A stretch of 50,589 nucleotides of DNA. Origin: Ignavibacteriota bacterium. Its GTDB lineage: Bacteria; Bacteroidota; Ignavibacteria; Ignavibacteriales; Melioribacteraceae. The notes below the pieces were generated by a model that made no database searches, was not told the origin of the DNA, and worked only from the letters and a program-made list of their open reading frames with translations. Of the stretch, positions 41,544 to 50,107 are shown piece after piece. The DNA lies in the NCBI GenBank assembly GCA_002746605.1, contig PDPT01000013.1, positions 1-50,589 on the forward strand, written 5' to 3'. The translations under genes were made by a program, and so were the position numbers. How positions within the stretch are numbered: position 1 is the first letter of the stretch; every line of letters starts with the position of its first letter.

Positions 41544-42647
41544 CTATCCAACAAGTTTATTAATTATTTCTGCTATATCAGCAATCATAACAACCTTACC
41601 ATCACCCATAATAGTAGAACCCGCAACACCGTCTATATTGCCTAAATATTTACCGAGTGATTTAATAACTATTTCTTTTTGTCCAACTAAATCATCAACT
41701 TTTATACCATATCGTTTTTCTGCCAGACCAACTACCACCACAAATTGTTTATCATCATCAACTTTGGTAGTATTAGAATAGTATAGCAAATTATCAATGC
41801 TAATTAACGGAAGCACTCCATCTCTTAATTTTATACATTCTGTTGAATTAACAATATAAATTTCTTCCTTAGGAATTTTAACTACTTCGATAACAGAACT
41901 TAACGGAAGCACAATTGTTTCTCCAACAATTTTTACCAACAATCCTTGTATGATTGCCAAGGTTAAAGGCAATTTAATATCAATCTTGGTTCCCTTACCA
42001 ACTTCAGAATCAATATCAATAATTCCTCTTAATCTGGAAACATTAGTTTTAACAACATCCATCCCTACACCTCTGCCGGAAACATTTGTTACTTTTTCGG
42101 CAGTTGAAAAACCAGGAGCAAATATCAGATTAAAGATTTCTTGTTTTGAAAGTTCTTCTGCTTTGTCTCGGGTAATTATACCTTTGGATATTGCTTTTTC
42201 AATAAGTATTTCGGGATTTATACCTTTACCGTCATCAATAATAGAAATGATAATGTGGTTACCTTCATGTTCTGCCGATAAAGTTATTGTTCCTTTGGGC
42301 TCTTTACCTATTTTTTTTCTTTCATCGGGTGGTTCAATACCGTGATCTACAGAGTTTCTGATTAAGTGAACCAAAGGATCATTAATTTCTTCAATTAATG
42401 TTTTATCTAATTCTGTTTTTTCACCTTTAATTTTAAGAGTAATACTCTTGCCCGTTTCTTTACTTAGGTCTCTAATTAATCTTGGAAATCTGTTAAAAAC
42501 TTTTTCTATTTTAACCATTCTGGTTTTCATAACAGCTAATTGCAGCTCTGTTGTAAGCAAATCAATTTGTCGGGCAGTATCACTAAGATCTCTTGATATT
42601 TCGGTACCTTCATACTCTACAGATACATTGTTATTAAGCTGTGCCAA
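41544..42647 (-). CDS. cheA: Chemotaxis kinase CheA, C-terminal fragment (P3-P4-P5)
   Basis: Downstream part of a cheA split by a frameshift. The reading frame is open from 42860, but the first usable start is the TTG at 42647, which would cut into the P3 dimerisation helix (LLNLVSELVLGRNRL lies just upstream in the same frame). P4 kinase domain: DPLVHLIRNSVDHGIEPPDE, IDDGKGINPE, and GRGVGMDVVKTNVSRLRGII. P5 CheW-like domain: EVVKIPKEEIYIVNSTE to the end. All nucleotide-binding motifs are intact, so only the joint to the N-terminal half is broken. Confidence 0.93.
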   Translation of the reverse strand: MAQLNNNVSVEYEGTEISRDLSDTARQIDLLTTELQLAVMKTRMVKIEKVFNRFPRLIRDLSKETGKSITLKIKGEKTELDKTLIEEINDPLVHLIRNSVDHGIEPPDERKKIGKEPKGTITLSAEHEGNHIIISIIDDGKGINPEILIEKAISKGIITRDKAEELSKQEIFNLIFAPGFSTAEKVTNVSGRGVGMDVVKTNVSRLRGIIDIDSEVGKGTKIDIKLPLTLAIIQGLLVKIVGETIVLPLSSVIEVVKIPKEEIYIVNSTECIKLRDGVLPLISIDNLLYYSNTTKVDDDKQFVVVVGLAEKRYGIKVDDLVGQKEIVIKSLGKYLGNIDGVAGSTIMGDGKVVMIADIAEIINKLVG

Positions 42648-42793
42648 TCTATTTCTTCCGAGTACCAGTTCAGAAACTAAATTTAATAATTCATCTAATC
42701 TTTCAACATCAACTCTGATAGTCTGCTCTACTGCACTTTTAATTGTTGGTATGGAAGCACTTGTATTCGATTCTTTTTGGGGCTTAACAAGTT

Positions 42794-43507
42794 TTACCGA
42801 TTCAGGTTTAGTTTCTTGAATTTCGGATTGAGTTTCGTAATGGTTTCCGTTACTACTTCCTCAGTTGTTATTGCAAGTGAAGATTTATTTGCCGCTTGCA
42901 TCTTTTTATTATTGGCAATAAATGCTTTTTGAATTTCTTCTTCATCAAAATTTTCTAAAAATTTATTCGCATCAATTTCTTCTTCCTCTTCAGCAATTTC
43001 AATTGTTTCTTCACTAGCAGCTTCAGTTACATTTTTTTCGTCTGTAAGCTCTTCCGATGCTTCCGCATTTTGCTTATCCTCTATATCTCCGCCGTTTTCC
43101 ATAACTTCGATAATTTTCTGAAGCTCGTTAATTACTTCTTCCGTATCTAAATCTTCATTTTTATTTTCTTCAATTATTTCGAGAAGATCACCCAGTTTGT
43201 CATATCCATTAAGAATCCCATCCATAATTTTGGAATTAAGTTTGCTTTCGCCTTTGCGCAATTTATTAAGGATGTCTTCAAGTCTATGTGTTAATTTTTG
43301 CATTTTAACCAATCCGAGGAAACCGGAGGTTCCCTTTACTGTATGGAATGAACGAAATATTTTGTTCAATAAGTCCGCATCTTCCGGATTGTTTTCTAAC
43401 TCTACTAAATTTAGATCAAGACTTTCTAATGTTTCTTTAGTTTCTATAATAAAACTATCGAAAATTTCTGTCATTTCAGGATCTTGTAATAATGAATAAT
43501 CTGCCAT
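42794..43507 (-). CDS. cheA: Chemotaxis kinase CheA, N-terminal fragment (P1 domain and linker)
   Basis: Begins the cheA gene. The P1 phosphotransfer domain (1-125) has the phosphorylated histidine H55 in FRSFHTVKGTSGFLG. A long acidic linker follows. Near residue 220 the sequence shifts to a basic run (KLNPKFKKLNLNR) and stops at 42794. In the next frame the same DNA encodes a natural linker (YETQSEIQETKPESVKLVKP) that leads into the P3 domain. One lost base at about 42830-42840 explains the break. It may be a sequencing error, a mutation, or a true split protein. Confidence 0.92.
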   Translation of the reverse strand: MADYSLLQDPEMTEIFDSFIIETKETLESLDLNLVELENNPEDADLLNKIFRSFHTVKGTSGFLGLVKMQKLTHRLEDILNKLRKGESKLNSKIMDGILNGYDKLGDLLEIIEENKNEDLDTEEVINELQKIIEVMENGGDIEDKQNAEASEELTDEKNVTEAASEETIEIAEEEEEIDANKFLENFDEEEIQKAFIANNKKMQAANKSSLAITTEEVVTETITKLNPKFKKLNLNR

Positions 43508-43526
43508 TTTCTCTTTCTAATTTAGG

Positions 43527-44288
43527 TTATGAAAATAATTTGTCTATTTCCTCTTGCGAAGCATTTACATTAATGCTGTTAATAACTTCATCTACTTCGT
43601 TTTGCTTTACACCTTCTGTGTAAGATGCACTGCTATCGAAATGTTCGCCAGGTAATTCGGCTCTTTTTAAACTATCACCGGATTTATAATCACTCGCATC
43701 AACAGCTTCCAAAAGATTACTTAATTTATGTTGAATAGAAATTATCATATGATTTACGGCAGCTAATTGTTGTGCCGTTATATCTTGGACTTGGAGCGAC
43801 ATTGTTATCTGATCGGTATTAGCCATAATATCTTGAATTTTATTTTTTACATCTCCGGATTGTTTCTTTATATCAAGATTTCTGGCAATTCTTTTAAGCA
43901 CTCTTTTAGTTTCTATATCATCTTTAAATTTTTCTTTCAGTTCATTTATTACTTCCAATGATTTACTATTTTTTTCGTCTATTGTACCAATATTTTCGCT
44001 TACACAAGCTAATTCTTCATTTATCTCATCAATTTTATCCAAAACTTCAGTCATAGCAAGTTCAGTAGCGTTAGTTACTTTATCAATCTGATTCGCTGCT
44101 TCAGGTATCTTTGCTCTGGAATCTTCGATTGAACCGCTCACTTGTTCAATAAATGGAATAAAATCACTAATAAATGACACAAATCCTTCAATTAAAGGTA
44201 GCATTTTTTCACCGAATCTAAATGCTTTGTCTATGTCTTGTAATTTTACAACTATATCTTTGAGATCTTTGGCTGCTGAATTGTTCAT
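43527..44288 (-). CDS. cheZ: CheZ-like CheY-P phosphatase
   Basis: Dephosphorylates CheY-P. The protein has 253 residues, long helices, and the catalytic motif in SLQVQDITAQQLAAVNHMI. D169 and Q173 correspond to E. coli CheZ D143 and Q147 (D-L-T-G-Q). The C-terminal tail ASQEEIDKLFS matches the CheY-binding tail and also the FliM N-terminal motif SQ.EID.LL seen in this window, so it should tether CheY. It is located between cheY and cheA, a typical CheZ location. CheZ is unusual outside Proteobacteria, which makes the motif match informative. Confidence 0.85.
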   Translation of the reverse strand: MNNSAAKDLKDIVVKLQDIDKAFRFGEKMLPLIEGFVSFISDFIPFIEQVSGSIEDSRAKIPEAANQIDKVTNATELAMTEVLDKIDEINEELACVSENIGTIDEKNSKSLEVINELKEKFKDDIETKRVLKRIARNLDIKKQSGDVKNKIQDIMANTDQITMSLQVQDITAQQLAAVNHMIISIQHKLSNLLEAVDASDYKSGDSLKRAELPGEHFDSSASYTEGVKQNEVDEVINSINVNASQEEIDKLFS

Positions 44289-44298
44289 AATTGTAACC

Positions 44299-44673
44299 TT
44301 AGTTTGATAATATTAAATCTATTTTACTTTTTAGAATTTGCGGAGTAAATGGTTTTACCACATAATTTGATACTTTAGCTTGTAATGCCTGCACAATATC
44401 CTCCTTAACTCCGCGAGTTGTTACCATTAGTATTGGTAAAGTTTTTTTTGTTTCATCTGCTCTTATTGCCTGTGTTAGTTCCAATCCTGTCATTACAGGC
44501 ATATTCCAATCTGTTATAATAAAATTAATTGCTGTATCGGAATTTAGTTTGTTCAAAGCATCTTGACCATCTTCAGCTTCAACATATTGATTGTAACCTA
44601 AAGTTTTTAGTGTATTAACAACTATTCTTCTCATTGTTACAGAATCGTCAACAACTAAAAATTTTTTTTCCAT
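44299..44673 (-). CDS. cheY: Chemotaxis response regulator CheY
   Basis: Single-domain receiver, 124 residues, most like classical CheY. Acidic pair D9/D10 in FLVVDDSVTMRRIV, phosphorylation site D55 in FIITDWNMPVMTG, conserved Thr-Thr in ILMVTTRG, and lysine in YVVKPF. The N-terminus MEKKFLVVDDS is a typical start. It is followed by cheZ after 10 bases. It should bind FliM when phosphorylated by CheA. Confidence 0.94.
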   Translation of the reverse strand: MEKKFLVVDDSVTMRRIVVNTLKTLGYNQYVEAEDGQDALNKLNSDTAINFIITDWNMPVMTGLELTQAIRADETKKTLPILMVTTRGVKEDIVQALQAKVSNYVVKPFTPQILKSKIDLILSN

Positions 44674-44692
44674 TTTTTAATACCTGTCATTT

Positions 44693-45058
44693 TTAATTAA
44701 TATATTTTGCTACTTCGTATTGTATCCTTTTAGGATCAAACGGTTTAACCATATATGAATTTGCTCCAACTTTTATTCCACGTTCAATTTCTTCACTCCC
44801 TTTTAAGGAAGAAAGAATTATTATAGGAATATCTTTATTATTTTCGTTTTCTCTAATTGCTCTAATTAATTCAAATCCATCCATATTAGGCATATTGAGA
44901 TCAGTAATAATTAGATCAACGTTTTTAGTAGGTAATAATTCTACCGCTTCCATACCATCGCAAGCGGCTATAACCTCAAACCCGTTAGCTTTAAGAGAAA
45001 ATGATACAAACTTTCTGATCGTAGGAGAATCATCGGCAATTAATATTACTTTTTTCAT
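44693..45058 (-). CDS. cheY: Second single-domain CheY-type response regulator
   Basis: Receiver domain of 121 residues starting at the ATG at 45058, four bases after the cheR stop; a longer frame from 45082 would add eight residues inside cheR. Acidic pair D9/D10 in ILIADDSPTIRKF, phosphorylation site D53 in IITDLNMPNMDGFELI, conserved SSLKG and the lysine in YMVKPFD. It is distinct from the neighbouring CheY and may work as a phosphate sink or control another target. Two CheY copies in one operon are common in some bacteria. Confidence 0.9.
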   Translation of the reverse strand: MKKVILIADDSPTIRKFVSFSLKANGFEVIAACDGMEAVELLPTKNVDLIITDLNMPNMDGFELIRAIRENENNKDIPIIILSSLKGSEEIERGIKVGANSYMVKPFDPKRIQYEVAKYIN

Positions 45059-45062
45059 AATA

Positions 45063-45968
45063 TTACCCTTTTTTATATCCAATTGTTTTTGGGAAACTTG
45101 TTAGTTTAAATGCTTTCGAAATTCCATGAAGTGTTTCCGAATAACCAATAAATAAATATCCTTCCGGATTTAAATTTTTATATAAATTATTTACCACTTT
45201 AATTTTCGAATCGGTATCAAAATAAATCAATACATTTGCACAAAAAATCACATCAGATTTTGTCATAATTGAAATTGCTCTATCATCATATAAATTCAAT
45301 ACTTTGAAACTTACCATATTTTTTATTTTATCGTTCAATATGTAGTTTACGCCGTCTTTTTTAAAATATTTTTTTAGGTAAACAGGCGGCGTGTTTCTAA
45401 TGGAATATTCTTTAAATACAGCTTTTCTGGCATTTTCAATTACTGTATAGTTTATATCGGTACCTATTATTTCTACTTTTAATCTCGGGTATTTCGGAAG
45501 AATCATTTCGTCTATCATCATTGCAATAGAATATGCTTCTTCTCCCGAAGATGAAGCGGCACTCCAGATTTTTATTTTGTGTAAACTACTCGACTTCTTT
45601 TCTAAAAGATCCGGTATTACATTGGTTATTAAAGCATCCAACTGCGGTTTGTTTCTGAAAAAGTAAGTTTCGTTTATTGTAATTGCTTCGTAAAGCTGCT
45701 CTTTTTCTTGTTCTTTTTTAGGATTTGTTTTAAGATATTGCAAATATTCATCAAAATTAGCAAGATTTAGATATTTAATCCTTTTTTGTAATCTGCTTTC
45801 TAATAAGTATTTTTTATTATCTTTAAAATAAATTCCACACAAATTATATATAAAATTCCTCCATTCTTCGAAGCTTTGAGGAGAAAGTTTTTGCTCGTTA
45901 GATAAGCTGAAATTAAAACTTTTCCCGCTCAATCCAGCAGGTCTCAAAGTAGCGGTAGAGTTTAACAT
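45063..45968 (-). CDS. cheR: Chemotaxis methyltransferase CheR
   Basis: Methylates chemoreceptors using S-adenosylmethionine. The protein has 301 residues. The N-terminal helical domain contains LCGIYFKDNKKYLLESRLQK. The catalytic domain includes ITINETYFFR (residues 96-105), the SAM-binding WSAASSSGEEAYS (135-147), EIIGTDIN and DVIFCANVLIYFD, and ends GYLFIGYSETLHGISKAF. An AAAGGA ribosome site overlaps the end of the HEAT gene by seven bases. Confidence 0.96.
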   Translation of the reverse strand: MLNSTATLRPAGLSGKSFNFSLSNEQKLSPQSFEEWRNFIYNLCGIYFKDNKKYLLESRLQKRIKYLNLANFDEYLQYLKTNPKKEQEKEQLYEAITINETYFFRNKPQLDALITNVIPDLLEKKSSSLHKIKIWSAASSSGEEAYSIAMMIDEMILPKYPRLKVEIIGTDINYTVIENARKAVFKEYSIRNTPPVYLKKYFKKDGVNYILNDKIKNMVSFKVLNLYDDRAISIMTKSDVIFCANVLIYFDTDSKIKVVNNLYKNLNPEGYLFIGYSETLHGISKAFKLTSFPKTIGYKKG

Positions 45969-47362
45969 TTATTATCCTTTAATTCTAAGTTACTAATTCC
46001 CCTTTCGTTTAAAATCGATTGGGCATTTTCTTTAACCAATTCATCATCATCTTCGGTAAGTTTTTTTATGATTTCTACTATTTCGGGTTGATCACTAAAT
46101 TGAATAATATCCAATAATCTTAATCTATTCCACGAAACCGTATCTTCTAACATAACATCACTAAACATTATTGCTGTTTCAATATCTAAGAAGAAGAGCA
46201 GTTCCATTGCCATGGCTCTAACTTCTTCATCGGGATTATTTAATTGAACCGTAAATTGTTCAACAAATGCTCTAAGTTCCATTTGGTCTAATGCCTGCAA
46301 ACTAATACCACCATCAATTTGAATCATCTCCTTAAGCAGATTTAAAGTTTCTTTAATATTTTTCGGTTCGTTTATTAAATATTTAGAACATTTTTTCAAA
46401 AATGTAACTAAGTTGCTTGCAAAATATTCTTTTAGTTTATTATCTATTTCATCATCATTTCCGTAAACGGTTAATACTTTTTCAAAAAGTTCTTCATCAT
46501 CAAATAAGATAACTAATTTTACGGCTGATTTTTTGTACTCATTATCGGCTGTTTCGAGAGTTTCCAAAAGGGCATTTTTTAATCCTGCATCTACCGGTAA
46601 TTCTAATGATAGTTTCTCTTTAAGTTTACCAATTGTTTCTATGGCAACCCATTTGTAAGCATTATCCAAATGTTTAAGATCATCGATCAGCATATTGAAT
46701 GAATTTTCATTACCAATTATACCAAGACTCTCAATAAGTGAATATTTTGTTAATTCATCAACACCATAATAATTTTGATTGATGAAATCCACACATGCAG
46801 GAGTCCCTATTTTTCCAAATGCTTCAATTACGGTCGGTCTAAAAAGTTCATTTTGTTCATAAACTTTAATAAGTTGATCTAAACCAAAATCCGATTTTAT
46901 ATTTCCCATTGCTTCCACACATGCAAGAATTACATTTTCGTCTCTGGTATATTTCAACACGTTAATAATTTCTTGGGCAGGTTTCGGGTCCCCAATTAAC
47001 CCCAATATATCTATAATAAATTTTTGGTCGTCATCATTTGCATTAGGAAGATTATTCAGCATAGCATCTATAGATTGCACCCCCCGGCAAATTAAAATCT
47101 CACCGGCAAGATTTCTGGCTGCAATATTTTCTGAAGAGATGTATTTTACAATATACTTAGGAATATTTTTATTTTTATTTTTTATAAGTATCCTGGTAAT
47201 TGTATCTTTAACACCGTTATCATCTGTTAATAATTTCTCAGCAACATATTCAACTACTTGATCGGGCATTTCAATCAGTTGAAAATTTTCAACAGTTGTT
47301 GTTATCTGCTCCGCATCGTTGGTATTAAGTATTTTTTTTATAACTTCAAAGTTACCGTTCAT
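45962..47362 (-). CDS. HEAT-repeat protein at the head of the chemotaxis operon
   Basis: The 466-residue product is built of about ten helical pairs with HEAT-like spacing, for example NIAARNLAGEILICRGVQ, DPKPAQEIINVLKYTRDENV then ILACVEAMGNIKS, FRPTVIEAFGKIGTPACVDF, YSLIESLGIIGNENSF, and EEVRAMAMELLFFLDIETA. No enzyme motif or membrane helix is visible. HEAT repeats usually bind other proteins. It is the first gene after a near-perfect sigma-28 promoter, and overlaps cheR by seven bases, so a role in receptor or CheR organisation is possible. Confidence 0.85.
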   Translation of the reverse strand: MNGNFEVIKKILNTNDAEQITTTVENFQLIEMPDQVVEYVAEKLLTDDNGVKDTITRILIKNKNKNIPKYIVKYISSENIAARNLAGEILICRGVQSIDAMLNNLPNANDDDQKFIIDILGLIGDPKPAQEIINVLKYTRDENVILACVEAMGNIKSDFGLDQLIKVYEQNELFRPTVIEAFGKIGTPACVDFINQNYYGVDELTKYSLIESLGIIGNENSFNMLIDDLKHLDNAYKWVAIETIGKLKEKLSLELPVDAGLKNALLETLETADNEYKKSAVKLVILFDDEELFEKVLTVYGNDDEIDNKLKEYFASNLVTFLKKCSKYLINEPKNIKETLNLLKEMIQIDGGISLQALDQMELRAFVEQFTVQLNNPDEEVRAMAMELLFFLDIETAIMFSDVMLEDTVSWNRLRLLDIIQFSDQPEIVEIIKKLTEDDDELVKENAQSILNERGISNLELKDNKC

Positions 47363-47417
47363 TTATACCTCATTAAATGGCTGCATATTTTCAGCATTTT
47401 ATATATTTCCACGTAAT

Positions 47418-47444
47418 AATTATCGGTAATTCTTTTAAATACTT
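47418..47444 (-). promoter_or_regulatory. Near-consensus sigma-28 (FliA) promoter of the chemotaxis operon
   Basis: On the minus strand the sequence is TAAAGTAT, 11 bases, ACCGATAA, against the enterobacterial consensus TAAAGTTT-N11-GCCGATAA. The -10 end lies about 56 bases before the ATG of the HEAT-repeat gene, giving a leader of about 50 bases. The arrangement agrees with late, FliA-dependent expression of chemotaxis genes. It is the best sigma-28 match I found in any intergenic gap. Confidence 0.8.
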
Positions 47445-47552
47445 TACCATAAATCAATAACTAAGCCCTTCTTTTTGTCTATTATTTTCTTTTTTTTTAT
47501 AAAATATTTTTTGAAAGAGTTCAATATTAACCAATATGTTAAAAGTAGTAAT

Positions 47553-47580
47553 AAAAAAAGCCTTTATGAAAAAGGCTTTT
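47553..47580 (-). terminator. Terminator after the sigma-54 activator gene
   Basis: Perfect 10-bp stem (47556-47565 with 47571-47580, AAAGGC core) with a 5-base loop; on the minus strand it is followed by a T-run (TTTTTTTAT). It lies 52 bases after the stop of the activator gene and separates it from the chemotaxis promoter. A weaker 8-bp hairpin (47611-47618 with 47623-47630) lies right at the stop codon. Confidence 0.9.
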
Positions 47581-47631
47581 GATGTGAGATAAATTTTAAA
47601 AAACTATGGGAAATTAGTTTTCACTAATTTT

Positions 47632-49026
47632 TTATTGAATTGATTTTGTAACTTCTATGCCGAGTTGTTCCATTCTGTAACGAAGTTTTGATCTTGAAAG
47701 TCCCAATACTTTAGCCGCCCTGACTTGATTTCCTTTTGTAATAGTTAACGTTTTTAATATTAATTCTTTTAGTACCAAATCTACTTTAACTCCGCCGGGC
47801 GGAATTTTCAATTCGAAAGAATTATTATTTTCATCAAATTTAGAGGAGCTGCTGTCTTTAAGAAAATTAAAATGCTGAACTCTTAATCTATCACCTTCCA
47901 TCATTAAAATCGCTCTTTCTATCGCATTCTTTAATTCTCTTATATTGCCTTTCCATCTATTCTTTTGTAGAAGTTCAATTGCATCTTCATCAATATGTTT
48001 AATCTTTTGGTTAAATTTTTGAGAAAATTTTTGTACAAAGGAATATGTTAAAATCGGAATATCATCTTGTCTATCCCGCAAGGAAGGTATTTTTATGCTG
48101 GCAACATTCAATCTGTAAAATAAATCTTCTCGGAAAGTACCTTTTTTTACTTCTTCTTCTAAGCTTTTATTTGTTGCGGCAATTACTCTTGCATTAACAC
48201 TTATCTCTTTTTCGCCGCCTACCCTGTAGAACTTTCTTTCTTGCAGAACTCTTAATAATTTTACCTGAAGTTCTAAACTTAACTCCCCAATTTCATCTAA
48301 TAGTATGGTTCCGCCATTTGCAAGTTCAAATTTTCCGAGTTTAGTTTTTTGAGCGGCTCCCGTAAACGCACCTTTTTCGTAACCGAATAATTCACTTTCC
48401 GCTAAATCTTTTGGAATGCTGCCACAATTTATAGGTATAAAAACATTATTTTTCCTTGGACTTGTTTGGTGTATATACTTGGCAAACACTTCTTTACCGG
48501 TTCCGCTTTCTCCTTCCAAAAGTATTGTAGTATCATCACTCTTGGCAAGTTTTTCAACAATATTAAGTATTTTTTGAATAGCCTTACTTTTACCAAAAAA
48601 ATTACGGTTAAGTTCATTTGTATTGATTAAATCATGCAAACCATCTACTTCTAATTTTAACCTAAGATGCCTTACACATTTTTCTAAAACTACGGCAAGT
48701 TGTTCAATTTCAATCGGTTTTAATAAAAAGTCGAATGCTCCCAGCTTCATTGCTTCAACAGCAATTTTCACATCGGCATAAGCTGTTATCATTATTACGG
48801 GAATTTGAAAATATTTTTTTTGCAGCTCAGCTAATATATCTAATCCGTTATGTGTGGTAAGATAAATATCGAGAAAAATAATATCCGGAGTGTGCATTTC
48901 TACAGCTTCTTCAACTTTTCCTCCGTCCATACAAACATCAACTTCGTATCCTAATTTTATTAAAACTTTCTTTAGTGATAATACAATAAGATTATCATCA
49001 TCTATTAGTAGAATTTTAGGTTTCAT
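47632..49026 (-). CDS. Sigma-54-dependent response regulator (FlgR/FlrC/NtrC type)
   Basis: The protein has 464 residues. Receiver domain 1-125 with D53 in IIFLDIYLTTHNG and K103 in LKPIE. The AAA+ domain has Walker A GESGTGKE (172-179), sigma-54 contact loop GAFTGA (219-224), Walker B TILLDEIGEL (240-249) and arginine-finger region FREDLFYRLNV. The C-terminal Fis-type helix-turn-helix is GNQVRAAKVLGLSRSKLRYR. A TGGAGA ribosome site precedes the ATG. Position next to fliD-flgM and to a small kinase is that of FlgR/FlrC-like flagellar master regulators, and matches the sigma-54-like sites before flgB and fliL. Confidence 0.95.
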   Translation of the reverse strand: MKPKILLIDDDNLIVLSLKKVLIKLGYEVDVCMDGGKVEEAVEMHTPDIIFLDIYLTTHNGLDILAELQKKYFQIPVIMITAYADVKIAVEAMKLGAFDFLLKPIEIEQLAVVLEKCVRHLRLKLEVDGLHDLINTNELNRNFFGKSKAIQKILNIVEKLAKSDDTTILLEGESGTGKEVFAKYIHQTSPRKNNVFIPINCGSIPKDLAESELFGYEKGAFTGAAQKTKLGKFELANGGTILLDEIGELSLELQVKLLRVLQERKFYRVGGEKEISVNARVIAATNKSLEEEVKKGTFREDLFYRLNVASIKIPSLRDRQDDIPILTYSFVQKFSQKFNQKIKHIDEDAIELLQKNRWKGNIRELKNAIERAILMMEGDRLRVQHFNFLKDSSSSKFDENNNSFELKIPPGGVKVDLVLKELILKTLTITKGNQVRAAKVLGLSRSKLRYRMEQLGIEVTKSIQ

Positions 49027-49036
49027 TTTTCTCCAA

Positions 49037-49720
49037 TTATATATTGTTGCTAAATTCTATTTTAACCTTAGTACCTTTTACCTTGTTATTAGTAATACTA
49101 AACTTTGCGTTGTGTTTATTCAGAATTGTTTTACAAATACTTAATCCTAAGCCGGTACCTTTATTTTTTTTCGTATAAAATTCATCGAAAATTTTTTCTA
49201 TTTCATTTTTGTTAATTCCTTTTCCTTCATCAATTACTTCGGCACAAACATTATTTAAGTTTGAATAAGTTCTAATTATAATTTTAGAGCCTTTATTACT
49301 TGCTTCAATACTGTTAGAAATTATATTAATAAAAACTTGAACCAAATTTATTTCGTTACCTGTAATATGTGTTAAATCATCACTAAGCTCTAACTGCAAA
49401 CTTATTGCCTTAGTTTTAACATGACCTTTCATAATTTTTAGTGATTTCTTAACTATACTATTTAGATCACAATAAGAAAATGAATCTTCGTTTTTTTTAC
49501 TAAACTCCAGTGTATTATAAACCAGTTGATTAATTAAATCGGCAGCCTCTATTGATGACTCTATACACTCATTAGTTTCTGCATCATAATTATCTTTGCC
49601 GAGTTTTAGATAATCTAAATTTAATTTAAGTACCGAAAGAGGATTTTTAATTTCGTGTGTAAGAGTGGCAGCTAATTTACCTAATATTTGCAGTTTATTT
49701 TCGTGTACTTTGTCTATCAA
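49037..49720 (-). CDS. Cytoplasmic histidine kinase, likely partner of the sigma-54 activator (FlgS-like)
   Basis: The protein has 227 residues and starts at a TTG. It contains only a HisKA domain (H-box LTHEIKNPLSVL, phosphorylated H22) and an HATPase domain: N-box VQVFINIISNSIEAS, G1 DEGKGINKNEI, G2 KGTGLGLSICKTIL. No membrane helix or PAS domain is present, so it must sense a protein partner or an intracellular state, much as FlgS senses the export apparatus in Campylobacter. Its stop is 10 bases before the activator gene. The start codon context (AGG, seven bases upstream) is weak, so low expression is likely. Confidence 0.92.
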   Translation of the reverse strand: MIDKVHENKLQILGKLAATLTHEIKNPLSVLKLNLDYLKLGKDNYDAETNECIESSIEAADLINQLVYNTLEFSKKNEDSFSYCDLNSIVKKSLKIMKGHVKTKAISLQLELSDDLTHITGNEINLVQVFINIISNSIEASNKGSKIIIRTYSNLNNVCAEVIDEGKGINKNEIEKIFDEFYTKKNKGTGLGLSICKTILNKHNAKFSITNNKVKGTKVKIEFSNNI

Positions 49721-49812
49721 ATTACGCCTGTTAAAATAAATTAAAAAAATACAATTTATAATTTAACTTATTTTACAAAAAAATGTAATATTGAAGTATT
49801 TTTTTTGAAATG

Positions 49813-49839
49813 ATAAAGACCACATAAAGTGGTCTTTAT
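49813..49839 (-). terminator. Hairpin after flgM
   Basis: Perfect 11-bp inverted repeat (49813-49823 with 49829-49839) and 5-base loop, right after the flgM stop. On the minus strand the arm itself ends TCTTTAT and is followed by CATTTC, so the T-run is partly inside the stem. It probably ends the fliD-flgM transcript; some read-through into the kinase gene is possible. Confidence 0.75.
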
Positions 49840-50103
49840 TTAGTTTTCTTGGTTAAATGTTTTGAGGATTTCATCAGCGACTTTATCAATGACTTCATCT
49901 TTGTTATAATAGCCGCTTTCAATTTTTAGTTTTACTTCGTTAAATTTTTTAGATTCCACACCCTGAGCCTTTAATTTTTTAGCTGCATCCGATAGTTCTA
50001 ACTTATCAGCTTTTTTTTGAGTCCGCTTACTACTAGCTTCCTCTTGCTTTCTATAAAGTTCAGTGTAGCGGTTAAGATTATTTCCCACTCCTTTAATGTT
50101 CAT
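49840..50103 (-). CDS. flgM: Anti-sigma-28 factor FlgM
   Basis: Binds and holds FliA until it is exported after hook completion. The protein has 87 residues. The N-terminal part (1-40) is disordered and basic. The C-terminal half has the family layout: ADKLELSDAAKKLKAQ, then FNEVKLKIESGYYNKDEVID then KVADEILKTFNQ, matching the R..kV..ik..I..G.Y.vd...iA..il pattern. An AGAGGT ribosome site precedes the ATG. The partner FliA is encoded 32 kb away on the same strand. Confidence 0.9.
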   Translation of the reverse strand: MNIKGVGNNLNRYTELYRKQEEASSKRTQKKADKLELSDAAKKLKAQGVESKKFNEVKLKIESGYYNKDEVIDKVADEILKTFNQEN

Positions 50104-50107
50104 AATG

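Noticed and set aside
42794..42860. Programmed -1 ribosomal frameshift in cheA
   Set aside because: No X-XXY-YYZ heptamer or clear downstream structure in the overlap; a single-base loss explains the data more simply.
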